Source: Aquirhabdus sp.
Lineage (GTDB): Bacteria > Pseudomonadota > Gammaproteobacteria > Pseudomonadales > Moraxellaceae
Reading direction: 5' to 3'
Assembly (NCBI GenBank): GCA_030150595.1
Contig: JASLFQ010000056.1
Span: 1-14,520 of the forward strand
DNA: 14,520 nt
Shown: piece after piece, positions 1 through 8,080 of the stretch
How positions within the stretch are numbered: position 1 is the stretch's first letter
How the letters are laid out: each line of letters begins with the position of its first letter
Position numbers and translations under genes: made by a program
Notes under the pieces: generated by a model
The model's database searches: none
Told to the model about the DNA's origin: nothing
Seen by the model: the letters and a program-made list of their open reading frames with translations, nothing else

Positions 1-249
1 GGTCGAAGTCATCTGACTGACGCCAGCAATTTGGGCGAATTGAGTCTCCAACGGTTGTGCGACCGCTGAAGCCATCGTTTCTGGACTTGCCCCCGGCAAT
101 TGTGCGGTGACCACAATCGTTGGAAAGTCCACTTGCGGTAATGGCGCGACGGGCAACATGGGAAATGCGACCAAACCAATCAGCAGGATCCCCGCCATCA
201 ATAGCGATGTGGCGATTGGGCGGTGAATGAATGGTGCAGAAATACTCAT
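1..249 (-). CDS. RND multidrug efflux permease, MdtB/MdtC type (partial, N-terminal 83 residues)
   Basis: This is the inner-membrane proton-driven pump subunit of an RND tripartite exporter. Only the first 83 codons are present; the gene continues past the left edge. Translation starts at ATG 249-247. Its first A is also the last base of the TAA stop of the membrane fusion protein gene (TAATG), and an AAGGA lies 9 bases upstream. The protein opens with a short cytoplasmic stretch ending in HRP, then the first transmembrane helix (about residues 13-32) and the periplasmic motif [13 protein letters not shown], followed by [10 protein letters not shown]. These are standard for the AcrB/MdtBC family. 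The wording [13 protein letters not shown] plus GASPETMAS is nearer to what I recall of E. coli MdtC than MdtB, although this is the first permease after MdtA. Whether a second permease follows cannot be seen. The family call is secure; the paralogue is not. Confidence 0.93.
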   Translation of the reverse strand, partial: MSISAPFIHRPIATSLLMAGILLIGLVAFPMLPVAPLPQVDFPTIVVTAQLPGASPETMASAVAQPLETQFAQIAGVSQMTST

Positions 250-1448
250 TACTGACCATCCTTTGACGTTGCTGGCTGTGTATTGGATTCGGTATTACTG
301 ACTTTTACTTTTGCATCAGGCTGCAGACGAAATTGATTACTGATCACGACGTGCTCACCTTCTTGCAGGCCGCTTTCGACCAAGATGGTGTTGCTATTTT
401 CTGTACCTGTTTTGAGCGGTCTCACTTCAACAGTCGAATCAGGTCGGACAACATAAGTGAAGATGCCATCGGGTCCGCGTTGTGCTGCGGCAGAGGGAAT
501 CGATAAGGCATTTTGTTGCACTTGGAGTAAGACACGAGCGTTGATGAACTGTCCAGGCCATAACGTATTGTGAGCGTTCGGAAAGGTGGCTTTGAGCTTG
601 ATCGTGCCTGTGGTTTGGTCGATCTGGTTATCAACCAAAGCTAATGTACCTTGATCCAGCACTGTTTTATCATCCCGCGAAAGTGCCGAAATGGCCACTT
701 GACCTTTTGCCAATGCTTGATTGATCTGGGTGAGTGCATCTTCAGGCAAGGTGAAAATCAGAGAAATTGGCTGCATTTGGGTCACGACAACAATGCCCGT
801 CGTACTCGTCGTCTGCACGTTATTGCCGACATCAACTTGACGTATGCCAGTGCGACCGTCAATTGGCGAAGTGATCGTGGTGTAGTCCAATTGCGTTTGT
901 GCATTATCAATGCTGGCTTGATCGACCTTGATTTGCGCTGCATCTTGAGCAACCAGAGCGCGCTGCGTATCCAATGTTTGTTTGCTGGCAAGTTGTTGCG
1001 GCTCCAAAATCAGATAACGATTGAGATCGCGTTTGGCATTTTCTAATAACGCTTCATCTTTGCCTTTGGTGGCAATCGCCAGTTCAAGTGCCGCTTGATT
1101 AGGACGTGGATCGATTTGTGCGAGCAAATCGCCTTTTTTGACATTTTGACCTTCGACAAAACCGATTTTTTGCAATTGTCCATCGACACGCGTGGTCACA
1201 GTAACGGTGTTGAATGCCTGTACCGTGCCCAATCCTTCCAGATATTGTGGAATATTGGTGCGTGTCACTTCAGCCGTTTTCACGGTGATCGCTTGCTGCT
1301 TGACGGTTTGTACATCTGCAGAGTGGGTTTTACCCGATGTCCAGAACCAGATCAGTAGGGTGGCAACAATGATCCCCGCAACCAGCATGACAAGTCGTGT
1401 CTGGCTAAGCTTGAATTTGCGATGAGGTTTTGGGGTCACATTATCCAT
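249..1448 (-). CDS. mdtA: RND efflux membrane fusion protein, MdtA type
   Basis: This is the periplasmic adaptor (HlyD/AcrA family) that links the RND pump to the outer-membrane channel. It has 399 residues, near the usual length for MdtA. Residues 1-17 are a basic cytoplasmic tail and 18-36 a single membrane anchor. A biotinyl-lipoyl half (about 82-114, VDGQL...[15 protein letters not shown]) is followed by an alpha-helical hairpin (about 117-185). The second lipoyl half ([18 protein letters not shown], 192-209) and the beta-barrel and membrane-proximal domains follow. The stretches TTGIVVVTQ and [16 protein letters not shown] match MdtA closely as I recall it. The start ATG lies inside the end of the outer-membrane factor gene (8-bp overlap) with AGGA 8 bases upstream, and its stop overlaps the permease start by one base. 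All three are therefore co-translated. The C-terminus is Gln/Asn/Thr rich and probably disordered. Confidence 0.93.
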   Translation of the reverse strand: MDNVTPKPHRKFKLSQTRLVMLVAGIIVATLLIWFWTSGKTHSADVQTVKQQAITVKTAEVTRTNIPQYLEGLGTVQAFNTVTVTTRVDGQLQKIGFVEGQNVKKGDLLAQIDPRPNQAALELAIATKGKDEALLENAKRDLNRYLILEPQQLASKQTLDTQRALVAQDAAQIKVDQASIDNAQTQLDYTTITSPIDGRTGIRQVDVGNNVQTTSTTGIVVVTQMQPISLIFTLPEDALTQINQALAKGQVAISALSRDDKTVLDQGTLALVDNQIDQTTGTIKLKATFPNAHNTLWPGQFINARVLLQVQQNALSIPSAAAQRGPDGIFTYVVRPDSTVEVRPLKTGTENSNTILVESGLQEGEHVVISNQFRLQPDAKVKVSNTESNTQPATSKDGQ

Positions 1449-2895
1449 GGGTTTGTCCTAGATTTTCTGCTTGTTGCCAACCACCGCCCATCGCGTTGTA
1501 GAGCTGAATGAGTGCTTGAAGGTGGGATAGTTTTACTTGAGCCAAAGTATCTTCGGCCGTGAATAACGCATTTTCTGTATTTAAGACGGTGAGGATGTTG
1601 ATCGTTCCTGCATGGAATTGTGCATTGGCTAAATCATAGGCATGACGTGCTTTGTCAGCACTGGCTTGTTGCCGTTGTTGTTGCTCGGCAGTTTGTTGTA
1701 AAGCGACTAAAGCATCTTCGACATTGCCAAAAGCGCTGATGACTGATTTGTGGTAATCCGACAAGAGTTCAGCGTAGCGCGCTTTGCTGTAATCGTATTG
1801 ACCCTGCAATGCCCCGCCTTCAAAAATAGGTTGGGTAATGCCCGCGCTCAGTGCAAACACATGATTCGCTGGACTGAGTGCAGTGGACAATGCGCCACTG
1901 ATAAAGCCACCATTTGCCGTCAATGAAATACTGGGAAAGAAGGATGCGCGTGCAACTTTGATATTGGCATTTGCCGCAATGAGATTAGCTTCTGCTTCGG
2001 AAACATCAGGTCGTCGCGCAAGGAGTTCAGACGGTAATCCCGCTTGCACAACAGGCTCGGTTAAATCTGCCAATGATCCACTGGGTAGATTGACATCTTC
2101 AGGATTCTGTCCAGTCAAGATCGCTAAGGCATCTAGCGTTTGGCGAAGTTGTTGCTTGAGTGGTGGAATCGCTGCGCTTAAGGTTGCAACCGTCGTATCT
2201 TGTTGGGCGACATCGAGCGCGGTAACTGTACCGACGTTTTGTTCGATCTGTAGACCTTTGAAAATACGCTCGGCATTGACCAAGTTTTCTTCAGCAATAC
2301 GAATACGATCTCGTAACTGTAGTGCCTGAAAATACGACGTCGCAACGCTCGACATCACAGTTAATTCGACTGTTACTCGATCATAACGACTGGCTTTAGC
2401 TGCCGCGAGTGCTGCATCACGTGCTGCGCGATTCTTACCCCAAAAGTCGAGTTGATAACTTGCACTCAGCAGTGGATTGTATTGTGAGTAGGTGCTGAAA
2501 CCGCCACCCGATACAGGTTCGTGCTCATGGGTTGCTGCTGTGCTCACGCCGACTGCAGGTAATAACGCTGCACCTGCAATTCGAGCCTGTGCATCTGCTT
2601 CTTGTACGCGTGCTATCGCAGCACCAATGTCATCATTGGTATGTTGCGCTTTGTCCATGAGGGCATTGAGCTGTGGCGATGCAAATCCATGCCACCATTC
2701 TAACGATGGCCATACTGCAGCATTTTGATTTTGTGGTGCCATCCAAGCGGATGGTGTTGGGATATTCGGACGGCTGTATTCAGGGCCGAGACTACAAGCG
2801 GAAAGTCCAAGCATACACGGGGCAATCATCCAAAAATATTGCCATGAAAGGGCTGAATGAGCACAAAGTTTTATAGTGGTTTTTTGAGTAAGCAT
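1441..2895 (-). CDS. Outer-membrane efflux lipoprotein, NodT family
   Basis: This is the outer-membrane factor (TolC/OprM-like channel) of the tripartite pump. With the start chosen here it has 484 residues. The N-terminus has basic residues, then a hydrophobic core (WQYFWMIAPCMLGL) and a lipobox LSAC. The lipidated Cys is residue 34 and Ser at +2 predicts outer-membrane sorting. GPEYSRP directly after the Cys is the usual NodT opening. Two OEP repeats follow, containing the typical LDFWGKNRAARDAA and ARRPDVSEAEANLIAANANI stretches. The final part, GTINILTVLNTENALFTAED, is the family's C-terminal helix. An in-frame ATG at 2940 would add 15 residues ahead of the signal peptide. I prefer 2895 because it gives a normal signal-peptide length, but neither start has a convincing Shine-Dalgarno site. 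E. coli mdtABC lacks its own channel gene and uses TolC, so this operon is more self-contained. Confidence 0.92.
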   Translation of the reverse strand: MLTQKTTIKLCAHSALSWQYFWMIAPCMLGLSACSLGPEYSRPNIPTPSAWMAPQNQNAAVWPSLEWWHGFASPQLNALMDKAQHTNDDIGAAIARVQEADAQARIAGAALLPAVGVSTAATHEHEPVSGGGFSTYSQYNPLLSASYQLDFWGKNRAARDAALAAAKASRYDRVTVELTVMSSVATSYFQALQLRDRIRIAEENLVNAERIFKGLQIEQNVGTVTALDVAQQDTTVATLSAAIPPLKQQLRQTLDALAILTGQNPEDVNLPSGSLADLTEPVVQAGLPSELLARRPDVSEAEANLIAANANIKVARASFFPSISLTANGGFISGALSTALSPANHVFALSAGITQPIFEGGALQGQYDYSKARYAELLSDYHKSVISAFGNVEDALVALQQTAEQQQRQQASADKARHAYDLANAQFHAGTINILTVLNTENALFTAEDTLAQVKLSHLQALIQLYNAMGGGWQQAENLGQTHG

Positions 2896-2945
2896 AAAAT
2901 GTGCAATGCAAGGATTTGACAATGAGCAACTATAAGCCATTCGTC

Positions 2946-2978
2946 ATTAAGTGATTCTGGGTGAATCATTAACTTAAT
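2946..2978. promoter_or_regulatory. Nested inverted repeat upstream of the efflux operon
   Basis: ATTAAGT (2946-2952) pairs with ACTTAAT (2972-2978). Inside it TGATTC (2952-2957) pairs with GAATCA (2963-2968), leaving a 5-base centre and a 3-base bulge. The element lies just ahead of both candidate starts of the outer-membrane factor gene. It could be an operator for a local repressor or a 5' leader hairpin. No regulator gene is visible nearby, so the role is inferred from position only. Confidence 0.3.
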
Positions 2979-3047
2979 TTAATATATTGAACTAAAAGAC
3001 TTTATTTTGTTGTTTTAGCATTTTTGTGGATTTGTACATGAAGATAA

Positions 3048-3079
3048 ATGACTAATATTTTTACGTTCTGATTAGTCAT
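3048..3079. promoter_or_regulatory. 9-bp inverted repeat between mdtD and the outer-membrane factor gene
   Basis: ATGACTAAT (3048-3056) and ATTAGTCAT (3071-3079) form a perfect 9-bp inverted repeat with a 14-base spacer. It sits 8 bases downstream of the mdtD stop on the minus strand. As RNA it would be an AU-rich stem with no clean U-run behind it, so it is a poor intrinsic terminator. The 23-bp centre spacing, about two helical turns, also suits a dimeric DNA-binding protein. I cannot decide between these uses. Confidence 0.35.
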
Positions 3080-3086
3080 AAATCCC

Positions 3087-4520
3087 TTACTCGACCAGTC
3101 CAACATCTCTTTTTTCTCGTACTGGTTCATCATGCGGTAACTGCCAAAAAATCCAAGCAGCTGCCGATGTCATCAATCCAACACAGACAAAGGTTGAGTG
3201 AAATGCTTCCAAAGCATGTGCAGTACTACCGATGAACTCACTAAAGCCAGCCAAGATTGCTGCTGCGCTTGCAACGCCTAAACTCATGGAAAGCATCATC
3301 ACCATAGAAAGCAGACTATTGCCACTACTGGCGAGTTTGTCGTCGAGGTCTTTGAGTGACAGGGTATTCATGCAAGTAAATTGCATCGAATTAAAAAAGC
3401 CAAATAGGCCCATATGAATGACCCGCAACCAAGTCGGTTCGCTTGCTGTCATTAAGGCAAAGCTGGCAATACTTAATCCAACCAATACGGTGTTGACGAC
3501 CAGGACTTTGCGATAACCAAAACGACGGACTAAGGGTGTCGTAAATTGCTTGGACAACATTGCAGACAGTGCTACAGGAATCATCATCATGCCTGCTTCG
3601 GCAGGCGTATGTCCTAAGCTGATTTGCAATAGGAGCGGCAACAGAAAAGGCATACTTCCACTGCCAATGCGTGCAAACAGATTGCCTAAAACGCCAATGC
3701 GATAACTAGGTACAGCAAACAGCTTTAAGCTAAACAATGCCTGATCGCCTCGGCGTACTGCATGGAGCCAATATGCAGAGAGTGATGCAAAAGCGAAGAC
3801 CAGTAGAACCACAATGACAGCATGAGGTAATCCCATTTCAGAGAGACCATCAAGTCCAATCGACAAGCCAACCATGCTACTCGTCAATAACAAGTATCCT
3901 GTGATGTCAAAAGAAATCTGCTCGGGACTACGCAAGTCTGGCATAAAGCGCAATGTGGCAATTGCACCCAGTATGCCAATAGGCACATTAATCAGAAATA
4001 TCCAATGCCAAGACGCGGCTTCAACTAACCAACCGCCCAAAGTTGGACCAATCAGTGGACCGACCAAACCAGGCACCGTAATAAAACTCATTGCAGGCAA
4101 AAATAAAGACCGTGGTAATGCGCGCAATATCGTGAGTCGTCCAACGGGCAATAACATTGCGCCACCGATACCTTGCACAACACGTGAGATCACCAGCATA
4201 TTTAAACTGGGCGAGCTTGCGCAAAGGATTGAACCTAAGGTAAACAATACAATTGCGGCGAAGAAGATTTTTCGTGTGCCTAATCGATCAGCCAACCAGC
4301 CACTTGCAGGAATGACGATCGCCATGGTCAGCATATAAGCAATGACCACGGACTGCATGCGGAGCGGACTTTCTCCTAGGCTACGCGCCATCGCAGGGAG
4401 CGCAGTATTAACGATGGTCGAGTCGAGTGCCTGCATAAAAAAACCCATCGCCACAAGCCAGAGTAGCGGCTTATAGTGTGGATGAGAGTTCTTCTGGGTG
4501 CTGGTAGTCGTCGTGGCCAT
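3087..4520 (-). CDS. mdtD: MFS drug transporter, DHA2 family, MdtD-like
   Basis: This is a proton-coupled major facilitator of the inner membrane, 477 residues. The DHA2 motifs are easy to see. They include motif D1 LDSTIVNTALP (32-42), motif A GWLADRLGTRK (74-84) and motif B RVVQGIGGAMLLPVGR (113-128). The antiporter motif C, GPLIGPTLGG, lies at about 154-163. The stretches ASWHWIFLINVPIGILGAIA, FGYRKVLV and LASSGNSLLSM agree closely with E. coli MdtD as I remember it, and the length fits. In E. coli mdtD is the fourth gene of mdtABCD. Here it lies upstream of the RND operon on the same strand, 146 bp before the outer-membrane factor, so it may be separately expressed. The start ATG 4520 has AAGGA about 12 bases upstream, a long spacing. 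Substrate is unknown. Confidence 0.92.
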   Translation of the reverse strand: MATTTTSTQKNSHPHYKPLLWLVAMGFFMQALDSTIVNTALPAMARSLGESPLRMQSVVIAYMLTMAIVIPASGWLADRLGTRKIFFAAIVLFTLGSILCASSPSLNMLVISRVVQGIGGAMLLPVGRLTILRALPRSLFLPAMSFITVPGLVGPLIGPTLGGWLVEAASWHWIFLINVPIGILGAIATLRFMPDLRSPEQISFDITGYLLLTSSMVGLSIGLDGLSEMGLPHAVIVVLLVFAFASLSAYWLHAVRRGDQALFSLKLFAVPSYRIGVLGNLFARIGSGSMPFLLPLLLQISLGHTPAEAGMMMIPVALSAMLSKQFTTPLVRRFGYRKVLVVNTVLVGLSIASFALMTASEPTWLRVIHMGLFGFFNSMQFTCMNTLSLKDLDDKLASSGNSLLSMVMMLSMSLGVASAAAILAGFSEFIGSTAHALEAFHSTFVCVGLMTSAAAWIFWQLPHDEPVREKRDVGLVE

Positions 4521-4776
4521 ATTTGCTTGGAATCCTTGATCTTGAGAAAAGGCCGCGAGGCCGTTTGATTATGCCATCATTTTCATGGTGGATTGTTAGT
4601 GCAGTTTTGTGAAATAAACAGGATTAGATATTTCTAATTAAAGATGTTTTATTAATTGTGCTGAGCTGAAAAAACACTATTACAGTCTATGAAAAATGGT
4701 GGCATACTCAAGATGCTTATCCAATTCTTGTCTGATTCTCGAATCTGGTTTAAGTCATTATGAATGAGAGGTCAAC
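4521..4776. other. Divergent intergenic region between mdtD and the 95-residue gene
   Basis: This 256-bp AT-rich region separates two divergent genes and should hold both promoters. ATTAGA (4623-4628) and TCTAAT (4633-4638) form an inverted repeat with a 4-base spacer, which looks like a dimeric repressor or LysR/MarR-type operator. A second one, GATTC-TC-GAATC (4734-4745), lies close to the plus-strand start. A weak plus-strand promoter could be ATTACA (4679-4684), 18 bases, then TGG-CATACT. None of these is strong evidence on its own. Confidence 0.35.
4551..4576 (-). promoter_or_regulatory. Candidate extended -10 promoter and start-proximal palindrome for mdtD
   Basis: On the minus strand TGG followed by CATAAT (4576-4568) makes an extended -10 element one base off consensus; there is no good -35 hexamer. 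A transcript would begin near 4561, at or in the palindrome GGCC-GCGA-GGCC (4551-4562). On the minus strand a TTTT tract follows this palindrome. The repeat could be an operator or a short attenuator hairpin. The call rests on sequence match alone. Confidence 0.3.
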
Positions 4777-5064
4777 ATGATGGATCATGTCAACGAACTC
4801 CCGCTTGGCAATCAAAACACCAGCGATAAGAAAATATTAACTGCTGAGCAGCAAGCCTTACAGCAACTTGCGACGGAGTTGCACCGTCCACCACAGAGCT
4901 TAGCCGCTTTTTCTCATCTATCCACAGACCAACTCTCGTGGCTTAAGGCACGTGTTGAACTGATCTGCATGCGCGAAGATGCACGTCTGCGTGATGAGCT
5001 GAATCAAGCGATTCCACGATTTTTACGCCCATTGCTGTTACGGCGTTTAAGGAGTCCATCATGA
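4777..5064 (+). CDS. Small hypothetical protein (95 aa), first gene of a coupled pair
   Basis: I do not recognise a family. The 95-residue protein is hydrophilic and predicted helical, with a Gln-rich stretch (about 24-33) and a strongly basic C-terminus (RFLRPLLLRRLRSPS). There is no signal peptide or clear membrane segment. A GAGAGG lies 5 bases before ATG 4777, with a second in-frame ATG right after it. Residues about 27-71 can be aligned without gaps to residues 9-53 of the next protein. The shared pattern is LxxLAxxLxxP...L...L, with few identities, suggesting a common small helical module. The stop overlaps the next start (ATGA), so both are made from one message and probably act together. 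It is real coding sequence by context and coupling; function is unknown. Confidence 0.75.
   Translation: MMDHVNELPLGNQNTSDKKILTAEQQALQQLATELHRPPQSLAAFSHLSTDQLSWLKARVELICMREDARLRDELNQAIPRFLRPLLLRRLRSPS
5049..5064 (+). promoter_or_regulatory. Shine-Dalgarno and ATGA stop-start coupling
   Basis: AAGGAG at 5049-5054 lies 6 bases before ATG 5061. The start shares the four bases ATGA with the TGA stop of the preceding gene. This fixes the start of the 395-residue protein and indicates translational coupling. Confidence 0.8.
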
Positions 5065-6248
5065 GTCGATTAGCGAACCAAGCTGAACTCATGAAACTCG
5101 CGGATGCGTTAGAAGTTCCGCTTGAGCAGATTAAATTTCTGGCAGAAGTGCCACCAGAAGCTTTACGTCACTTTAGAACAGCAATGATTGATAGAGTCTT
5201 TGACCAACAACAACTCTTGTTTCGATGGTTTGCGGCGTGGGTACGCTGGGTGCCGATCTGGATTTCAGTGCTTATGGTTCGATTTTGGCTGGGTCTACTG
5301 ATTGCGACGCGGATTGCTGGTGCATTACCTGCATGGCGTGCTGCCGCAATTGCGCAACATGTGCCCACCGAGTTTATGGCGGATATTGCGAAAGGGCTTG
5401 ACCCTCGGATGACGCGTGAACTAGTACGCTTGTTGTCCTCTAAACAAGTTGAGGCGATTGCGAATGTTCTGCTTCAGCGCCGTGACTTTATGACCATTGG
5501 ACGGTTTGTAGGGTTACTGCCTGATCAGGTGATCCGTGATGTTGCAGCATCCATTCCCGATGAAGGCGATTTGCTGGAAATTATCTTTCATGTGGATTCA
5601 AGAGCGCGGATTGATCATTTAATTCATATTCTTCCTTTTGAGCGAATTCAACGTGCAATGTTGATTGTCAGTGATCCGAGTCGGCGACCCTTGTGGCCAA
5701 AACTTTTGTCGCTTGTGGTAAATGTCAGTGACACGATGAAGCGAGAGTTAGGTGACCTTGCAGCAAGCCAAGGCGACGAGGTACTTGAAGGATTGATTCG
5801 TGCCGCAGAAGAAGATGGATTATGGGAAGATATTTTGCCTGTTGTTGCGTGTTTGTCACCTGAAGTACAGCGCAAAGTGGTCAATCATCCAGCATTACTT
5901 GATCCTGTAGTGATGCAACATATTTTAGAGGCTGCGAATCGCGGCGAGTTATGGAAAGACATGCTAACGCTTGCGGCGCATATGGATGAAGCTGGTCGAG
6001 GCGTTATCGCACAAGCGATTCTCATATTTCCCGATGAGGTGTTGGAACATATTGCTTATGCTGCTTTGCTTCGGTCGCAGTGGGGCGTGGCGTTGGATGT
6101 CGTTCGTCGTTTACCCATAGAGTGGCATTTGCGCTGTGTCCAGATTTTGGATAAATACACGAGTGTGCTCGACAAGGAAACCGCTGCGCAAATTCATGAT
6201 GATCTTGAATCATATGGCATTATTGAGCGGGTGAGCCGTTTGGCGTAG
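5061..6248 (+). CDS. Hypothetical protein with one hydrophobic segment and MgtE-N-like helical repeats (395 aa)
   Basis: No precise family is recognised. Residues 1-50 are a helical module resembling part of the preceding 95-residue protein. Residues about 60-88 are Trp/Val/Leu-rich with interspersed Arg and could be a membrane-associated or single transmembrane helix. From about 100 on, the protein is a chain of amphipathic helices with short recurring LLP/LLS turns (LDPRMTRELVRLLSSKQVEAI, FVGLLPDQVIRDVAASIPDE). This recalls the superhelical MgtE N-terminal domain, which in MgtE gates the Mg2+ channel. The transmembrane channel domain of MgtE is absent, so it is not a Mg2+ transporter. The C-terminal half (DMLTLAAHMDEAGRGVI...) continues the repeat style. 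It follows the small gene with ATGA coupling and ends 17 bp from the convergent patatin-type gene. A membrane-tethered scaffold is a guess. Confidence 0.8.
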   Translation: MSRLANQAELMKLADALEVPLEQIKFLAEVPPEALRHFRTAMIDRVFDQQQLLFRWFAAWVRWVPIWISVLMVRFWLGLLIATRIAGALPAWRAAAIAQHVPTEFMADIAKGLDPRMTRELVRLLSSKQVEAIANVLLQRRDFMTIGRFVGLLPDQVIRDVAASIPDEGDLLEIIFHVDSRARIDHLIHILPFERIQRAMLIVSDPSRRPLWPKLLSLVVNVSDTMKRELGDLAASQGDEVLEGLIRAAEEDGLWEDILPVVACLSPEVQRKVVNHPALLDPVVMQHILEAANRGELWKDMLTLAAHMDEAGRGVIAQAILIFPDEVLEHIAYAALLRSQWGVALDVVRRLPIEWHLRCVQILDKYTSVLDKETAAQIHDDLESYGIIERVSRLA

Positions 6249-6265
6249 GTTATGATGTCATGATG

Positions 6266-8080
6266 TTAGCGCGGTAACGTATCCCGAATTGGCGTCAATA
6301 TATCGAGTGCATATTGATAACCACGTTCAATGAGTTCATCTAACTGTTGCCAGTCAAACATGCCGATATCTGCAATCGGCATGCGGATATAAATATCAGC
6401 ATTTGAGATTGACGTCAGTTGAATCGTGGTGTCACTGGCAAGCGTTGCTGTACGCATTAAAATTTCGGAAAGGTTTGGTGCACGCTTCGTGCCCTTCCAA
6501 TTGAGCAGAGCCATTTGATCTGGCTCTTCTTCACCTGCGCCAGGTGCGCCAATATCACCATTCATACTGACATTACTAGCAATAATAATGCCGCGTTCTA
6601 AGCCATGCATGACATCAGTCGGTAAGTTATTCACCACTCCGCCATCACAAAGCAAATCGCCATGCCAAGCCACAGGCGGTACTACCCCAGGAACACTCAT
6701 ACTCGTGCCAACCCACGTCGCAAGTGTGCCGCGATCATGAATCATTGGATTGCCTGTTGTGAGATTGGTCGAGATGCAATAAAACGTGCGGCGTAGTTCC
6801 TCAATGCGCCGTTGTCCAAATACGGAGAGCAGACGATTATGGAAACGTGCCCCGCGAATTAAAGAAACCTTAGGTACGGTATAATCATTCAGATAATTAC
6901 GCGCCACGAAAGTTTCATGGGCGATGTGCGTCATTTCCACACTGTCAAAACCACAGGCAACGAGCGCGGCAACAAATGCGCCCATGCTGGTGCCGCCGAC
7001 AATATCAATCGGTATTTGCAACTGTTCTAAAGCGCGAATCAATCCAATATGAGCAAATCCGCGCGCGCCACCGCCGCCTAAAACCAGTCCGACACCTTGC
7101 CCAGAGATTTGACGCGCCAAAGCACTAATATCTGCATGAGCCCATGGATGAACAAAGTAGTGGGCGCGGGCGCGGGTTTCTTCTCGCCATGCTAATGTAT
7201 GTGGTGAAGGGTCGCCTTCCGATCGGAGTAAAACTAATTCAATTGGAACAATCAGGCCATTGCCATGGAGTGCATCGAGTACAGGTACATTTTCGGGTAA
7301 ACGCGCTGCTTCCGCTAGGATGAGAATACGATCAGCTTGATGCAAACAACGCAGTGACCATGGGTCGCTATCGTTATCTGCTGCGTACAATACATAATTA
7401 TGTCGTTCTTCTAGCGATGCAAGCCAGGCGCGTAATTGCAGGTCTTCTGGGCTTTTGTTTAGTGGTGTTTGGGCGAAATTTTTGCCGAATATGGCATCCA
7501 CATGCGCCGCTGTAATCAATCGTGTCGCAGGCCAGCCGTGTAAATGTTCGACCAAAGATTCTGCAAGTTGAATGGCTGAAACGCCAGATGACGCTGGAAT
7601 CACAGCAAGTGTGCCGCCACTGTCGATTTTTGTATTTTGTCCATTTTTATTATAGGCGTTACGACCACGATTGATGACAAGTAGGGTGATGTCGAGCAAA
7701 GAAGCCTCATTGGTTTGGACAAAATCTAGGAATACTTGAGCAGTGAATTTCAATAGTAATGTATCGCGGACCGCGTGGACGTTGGTATTTCTAGGTTCTC
7801 CGATAATTACTGCCATTTCACCGATGGGTTGATAGCGACCGACATAGCCAACGGTGAGGTCATTGACGTTGACCCGCAAACGACCATGCCACACGATATA
7901 GACATAAAGTGGCTGATCGCCTTTACTGTAAAGCGTATCGCCTGTGCTGAGTTGAAGCTGCTCGGCAGCAGGAGCAAGTTGTTGTAATGCTTCGATCGGT
8001 AGTTTGGAGAAAATAGAAACTTTAGCAAGCGCGGCAGCGATTTGAGCTGGACTATCAAGGATGGTGACACTCACTGTCAT
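6266..8080 (-). CDS. Cyclic-nucleotide-binding patatin-like phospholipase (NTE/RssA type)
   Basis: This is a predicted serine lipid acyl hydrolase under control of a sensor domain, 604 residues with the start used here. A cNMP-binding-like beta-roll occupies about residues 18-125, with the cassette PIGEMAVI (85-92) and an Arg shortly after (GEPRNT). A middle domain (about 155-290) resembles those of bacterial NTE homologues. The patatin domain starts near 330. It has the oxyanion loop GGGGARG (335-341), nucleophile motif GTSMG with Ser365, and catalytic DGG with Asp479, so both members of the Ser-Asp dyad are present. No signal peptide is visible, so it is cytoplasmic or membrane-associated. 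ATG 8080 is preferred because TTGGAG stands about 9 bases upstream. An in-frame ATG at 8125 would add 15 residues but lacks such a site. Whether the roll binds cAMP or another ligand is open. Confidence 0.92.
   Translation of the reverse strand: MTVSVTILDSPAQIAAALAKVSIFSKLPIEALQQLAPAAEQLQLSTGDTLYSKGDQPLYVYIVWHGRLRVNVNDLTVGYVGRYQPIGEMAVIIGEPRNTNVHAVRDTLLLKFTAQVFLDFVQTNEASLLDITLLVINRGRNAYNKNGQNTKIDSGGTLAVIPASSGVSAIQLAESLVEHLHGWPATRLITAAHVDAIFGKNFAQTPLNKSPEDLQLRAWLASLEERHNYVLYAADNDSDPWSLRCLHQADRILILAEAARLPENVPVLDALHGNGLIVPIELVLLRSEGDPSPHTLAWREETRARAHYFVHPWAHADISALARQISGQGVGLVLGGGGARGFAHIGLIRALEQLQIPIDIVGGTSMGAFVAALVACGFDSVEMTHIAHETFVARNYLNDYTVPKVSLIRGARFHNRLLSVFGQRRIEELRRTFYCISTNLTTGNPMIHDRGTLATWVGTSMSVPGVVPPVAWHGDLLCDGGVVNNLPTDVMHGLERGIIIASNVSMNGDIGAPGAGEEEPDQMALLNWKGTKRAPNLSEILMRTATLASDTTIQLTSISNADIYIRMPIADIGMFDWQQLDELIERGYQYALDILTPIRDTLPR

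Noticed and set aside
651..1046. Plus-strand open frame of 131 codons opposite mdtA
   Set aside because: Antisense to the lipoyl and helical hairpin region of a clear membrane fusion protein; no supporting signals.
3874..4338. Plus-strand open frame of 154 codons opposite mdtD
   Set aside because: It is antisense to well-conserved transporter motifs, has no ribosome site and reads as a shadow of the mdtD codons.
5061..6248. MgtE magnesium transporter
   Set aside because: Only N-domain-like helical repeats are seen; the CBS pair and the five-helix channel domain are missing.
6266..8080. The cNMP-binding domain as evidence for a family 2B encapsulin
   Set aside because: The domain is fused to a patatin hydrolase on the opposite strand, and the shell protein itself has no such insertion, so the locus is family 2A.
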